DNA of 64,000 nucleotides, from assembly GCF_026151205.1 (NCBI RefSeq), contig NC_087073.1, forward strand, positions 3,679,001 through 3,743,000. The letters run 5' to 3'. Origin of the DNA: Bolinopsis microptera. Lineage: Eukaryota > Ctenophora > Tentaculata > Lobata > Bolinopsidae. Both the position numbers and the translations under genes were made by a program. The notes under the pieces are model-generated. The model saw nothing but the letters and a program-made list of their open reading frames with translations, had not been told where the DNA came from and did not search any database. Positions 60,418 through 64,000 of the stretch are shown here, piece after piece (position 1 is the stretch's first letter; every line of letters begins with the position of its first letter).

Positions 60418-60442
60418 TCAAAGGTATCAATAATACCTTTGA
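60418..60442. repeat. Small hairpin TCAAAGGTAT/ATACCTTTGA
   Basis: Ten-base perfect arms surround a 5-base loop. It is the first of three hairpins in a 470-bp stretch. Confidence 0.8.
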
Positions 60443-60604
60443 GTATATTGATCCTTTTTATGGTAATTTATAATATATTTGTGTCTCCTAGATGAGTCTG
60501 GCAAGACCGCAATTGCAACAGGCGCTCAATTCAGATGCACTCTAAATTCCGACAGCAGTTAGGAAAAGTATGGCACCCAATTCCACAGTAAATTCTTAGG
60601 AGCG

Positions 60605-60698
60605 AACGGAATTATGACTCCAGAACAAAAGCAATCGATTTCTAGGAGTAGTTACTCCTAGAAATCAATTGCTTTTGTTCTTGAGTCAGAATTCTGTT
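60605..60698. repeat. 94-bp hairpin with 45-bp arms
   Basis: The arms begin AACGGAATTATGACTCC and AACAGAATTCTGACTCA (read from the outer ends). They match at about 41 of 45 positions and meet at a 4-base loop in CTAGGAGTAGTTACTCCTAG. Confidence 0.92.
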
Positions 60699-60805
60699 CT
60701 TTGTGATATTTTACCTTAGCTGAAATTTAGTCACCTGATGTTAACCCGTTAACGGAATTAGGGCACTGCCATTTCGGAAACCTAATTTTCTAGTAACCAT
60801 CGCCG

Positions 60806-60885
60806 GGTAACATTAAATATAATTACTTCCACTTTTAGCTAATCTAGATTAGCTAAAAGTGGAAGTAATTATATTTAATGTTACC
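60806..60885. repeat. Perfect 80-bp palindrome
   Basis: Forty bases from GGTAACATTAAATATAATTA to the centre at 60,845/60,846 (AATCTAGATT) are followed by their exact inverse, with no loop and no mismatch. Confidence 0.97.
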
Positions 60886-61282
60886 ACTACAATATTGACT
60901 CCTGTTTGAAGCAGCACGTGCCAGAATAAATTGCAATATAATAACGCCACAAGACACTATCAAGATGGATCTTATTTATACTCCACGGTTCTACATCAAT
61001 CATATCATAAAGGAGAACTGTAATATCGGGTTTGAAGTTTGAACTATAACGAAACTTGAGTTTGAATAATGATCAGTATTGCAAGAATATGATATCTATT
61101 TCTAAGTAGGATAACTATAAGATCTGACACCAATTATGAAACAGATGTATGTATAAAATTAGAAGCTACAGATGTATTAAAGCCTTTTTCTGACTTCATG
61201 ATCAATAATAAAATAAAATATCTTTACAGCTCAAACTAAACCTTTCCCTGTACAGCCGACTAAGTTGTATCTTTAAATAACC

Positions 61283-64000
61283 CTAAAGTTTCAACTTTAG
61301 TTCCTTATATTTTTGTTTGAGTTTCTTGTGGAGGAGAAAGTTTTGTCTGACACATTCGTCGTGGAAATCATCTCGTGCTCTATTGACCAGGCTGTCTTTT
61401 TTCGATTCTTTTTCTCCGATATACTTAGCTCCATACAGTGTCAACTGCAATTGAATGTATTAAGTTTAACTATTAGACACAAATTTTACCCGTGAGATTC
61501 AGTGAAACGCATATTGATGTACAATGCACAGTAATTGATCCAGCAAATAAAAGCCGTGGGATGTAATTTTCTTCTAACATTTAGTGCAATGTTCCTGTCA
61601 ATTTGCTGACCTTATAAAGAGGATACAAGTATATAATGAAGGGAAACATGAAAGGTTGTACTCCAGTGTACTTCAATAGTTGCTCCACTCTACTGAACTT
61701 CCAATCTGTAAGTTTTTATTAAAAATGTTGAGAAATTCTTGTTTTCAGCGATCAGTAGCATGCTGCTATCGTAAGTGAACAATCATTTCTTACCTACCAC
61801 TCTTACTTTCCGTTCAACTTAAACACAGAATTATTATACGGAATATCGAGAAGAAGTTACCTTTTCGGGCGTTCTCTTGGCAAGAGCTGAAGGTTGTATT
61901 TAACACAGCTATCAGTAGATTCAACATTAGGATAATCAGACCCACCAAGAATACCATGTAGATTATCTGTGGTAATTTGAAAACTTAGAACTGAAGCCTG
62001 AAACCCTTACCCAATGCAGGGGTATAATGAGGTACGATATCCGTTCCCAGTAAAATAGAATATTAAAGTTAAGTGCTAGAAACGTTGTGTCATTACATGG
62101 GGTAATCTTTAATAGTTAATCAAATCTTTAAATCCAATTTCGGATTCTCAATCCTTGACTGTCACTTATGGCACCCTTTTAAGCAGATCGGATCTTTACG
62201 TTACATTAAATATGGTGTCTACTTAAATCAGTGTTAATTGTAGGAGCAATTTTACGTTCATGAGAAAGGAACTCTGCTCGTCGTATGTAAGGGTCCCAGC
62301 ACTTCTAGAACCATATCCAAACACACTGAACGCTAGGAAAGACAAAGAATTCCAGAAGGTATCAAAGTTTTCGTTCATCGTCATTTCAGGACCTGGAAAT
62401 GGTATCAGTAATGCTCAGGTTATCTAGAAAGTTCTCAATTGTTCGTTATTTTAAATGGTTATTAAACTTCTAACAGATCCAACACGTGCAGAAGCTCTCC
62501 GATAATAACCATAACCAAGTGCACGTGACCATGTGCACGTGCTGATCTAGTACAGACTGCACTATAATGGTAGATACTTGATGCACTCTGCACAGTGCAC
62601 AGGTGCTTCATTGTCTTTACGTACAATTTTGTCGTAAACACTGATATAAACGATTTCTATGCTATTTCTTACTGGTGCCTAGCCTACTATGTATTATTGG
62701 ATGGTTAAAATGATTTATTTTGGGATCACCGATATTTATTTTAGCATTTAACCTCCCAGTTAAGTTAAAGGTTATAATTTAAGCTGATTGGAATTTAGAG
62801 AGCACCTCCGGAATTTCATCTCATTCTTGAAACAAATTTGACTTTTGAAGACCTACTTGTTTGGTTATGAATGTTGAGATAAGCTCGGTAACTCTGGTAA
62901 GAAATGGTGTGTAGTGGTAGACTGAACACCACCATCGTTATCACTAGCAGAATCACAAACGTCATAAAGTCCTGAAAAATTAAAATCTCAGCAGGGTAAA
63001 TATTCAGGCAATATTATAAGAATGTTGTTGATAAATTGATTATCGCACAGCATACTCGCGTTTTTATAAAAGCGAAAATATTGAAAATAACAAGGTAGTG
63101 CACTTTTCTACTCCAAGTCATACTTCAGCACATTTCATCCCTTCCTAGTAGTAGTACGATGCATTCCTGTTCCTTAATTTCGCATTCTTGAGAACGTATC
63201 TCTGTACCATACTCTTGGTATAGATTGTAAAATGGACATTATAAGTGTTATGTAACCTTGTAGCTTTTCAGGAATATATAATAAAAAAGCGTGTTATTCA
63301 TGTTATAATGGTCATATTATTGAATATTCTCAACTGTTAACAATTGATGATAATACTTATCGGCAATCGTTAGCAGACATGACCTCACGACAAAATGATA
63401 CTCGTTTAAAATTTATCGCTATCAGAAGGAATTGATTGGCAATTTTAATATTGCATGTCTGCCCAGTAACTACTTCCCCAGTTCTGCTCAATTTGTCACA
63501 TGTTATTAAATCTAATTTCATCGATGTTTCCTACTGCTAAAACTTTTAGCTAATCGCCAATCTCTTGAAACATAGTTTGAAGGTCGTCTGATGTAGATGA
63601 TGGAATCCAATTTATTCTACTATTTTTTAAATGGTCTCGACCTGACAGAGGCGTCCTCTTCAAGTTAAATATAACTTGATACACGGAATTAAAGAGGCAC
63701 TTAGTGACTAGTGAGTGAGTGCACTTAACTCTCAGACACTGACATCATCTCTTATTTAGAGTCTTAACTATCTTGCTTCAATGACTGGCCTGCAAGAATT
63801 GCGAAATTAACAGCCTGCAAAGTGTAATCATTAATGTGATGACCTGTTAAAATTAACTAAAGGGTACTTCTACGGAACTTGCTTACATGCAGCATCTTTA
63901 CAATTGTCCTGGTGAGGGGTCCTAGTGTTTTGTTTATTCGTAACAATCCAGACAGTCTAATGAGGAGACCAGAAGCTGCCAGCCCGTAGATGTACCTCGT
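61283..64000 (-). CDS. TRPM-like cation channel, S4 to C-terminus (partial at window end)
   Basis: Six exons join in phase on the minus strand: 63,887-64,000 (continues beyond the window), 62,857-62,971, 62,256-62,392, 61,861-61,966, 61,611-61,705 and 61,283-61,444. The first gives RYIYGLAASGLLIRLSGLLR then LGPLTRTIVKML, the S4 and S4-S5 linker pattern of TRP channels. The second gives S5 (DFMTFVILLVITMVVFSL). The third is the pore (FDTFWNSLSFLAFSVFGYG). The fourth is S6 ending LNLLIAVLNTTF. The fifth begins with the TRP-domain DWKFSR and leads to FPFIIYLYPLYK. The last resembles the TRPM tail (DDFHDECVRQNF) and ends in a short Lys-rich coil. TRPM channels are plasma-membrane, often calcium-permeable tetramers. 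A TRPC identity is less likely because of the PFII and FHDEC segments after the TRP domain. No NUDT9 or kinase domain follows, since the stop comes soon after. Confidence 0.83.

Larger units (their letters stand above)
55997..61282. other. 5.3-kb intergenic region
   Basis: It holds the 22-bp minisatellite (56,688-56,907), a 46-bp tandem pair, a (GA)n run at about 57,137-57,160 and the hairpin cluster at 60,418-60,885. Scattered frames of 60-120 codons (for example at 57,856-58,215 and 59,459-59,713) lack splice or homology support. Promoters for the genes on either side are not identifiable. Confidence 0.5.

Overview
This window is nuclear DNA from an animal, most likely a marine invertebrate; I cannot place the phylum. 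All convincing genes are split by GT-AG introns. They belong to animal families: a DLGAP/GKAP scaffold, a TRPM-type channel, an SH2 adaptor, an M1 aminopeptidase and a WD40 protein. The non-coding DNA is AT-rich and full of minisatellites, MITEs and decayed retroelements. There are no operons, CRISPR arrays, rRNAs or intact tRNAs.

Layout. (1) 1-24,817: one arm of a large, recent duplication. Bases 1 to about 4,330 are repeated almost exactly at 17,525 to about 24,816. Each copy starts in the last intron of a DLGAP-like gene, carries the last coding exon (280-465 and 17,804-17,989) and then several kb of downstream repeats. Between the copies (4,743-15,998) lie three more exons of the second DLGAP-like gene. 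Its 9-kb intron holds a 2.6-kb fold-back element with a 1.9-kb TCC-rich core. Copy 2 differs from copy 1 by several discrete events, including a 317-bp hAT-type MITE whose empty site is preserved in copy 1. (2) 26,207-38,831 (+): an eight-exon WD40 protein of 418 aa, with a decayed CR1/L2-like LINE in its largest intron. (3) 40,619-46,425 (-): an M1 zinc aminopeptidase, eleven exons resolved, 5' end not found. (4) 46,787-53,616 (+): a nine-exon, 410-aa protein with a C-terminal SH2 domain, head-to-head with the aminopeptidase. (5) 53,824-55,996 (-): an unknown Lys/Ser-rich protein with three SKAA(K/Q)(T/R)LGI motifs and an apparent one-base frameshift in its large first exon. It converges tail-to-tail on the SH2 gene. 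(6) 56-61.3 kb: no gene recognised; minisatellites and a cluster of hairpins including a perfect 80-bp palindrome. (7) 61,283-64,000 (-): the 3' part (S4 to C-terminus) of a TRPM-like cation channel, running off the window end.

The genes do not form an obvious pathway. Gene models were built by hand: every exon junction listed was checked for GT/AG sites and for matching codon phase. Homology calls rest on recognised motifs, not on searches. The most unusual items are the tandem duplication with its time-stamped insertions, the fold-back element, the paired palindromes near 60.6-60.9 kb, the frameshift in the SKAAKTLGI protein, the GGMEN-type aminopeptidase and a TRPM pore with an FGYG signature.
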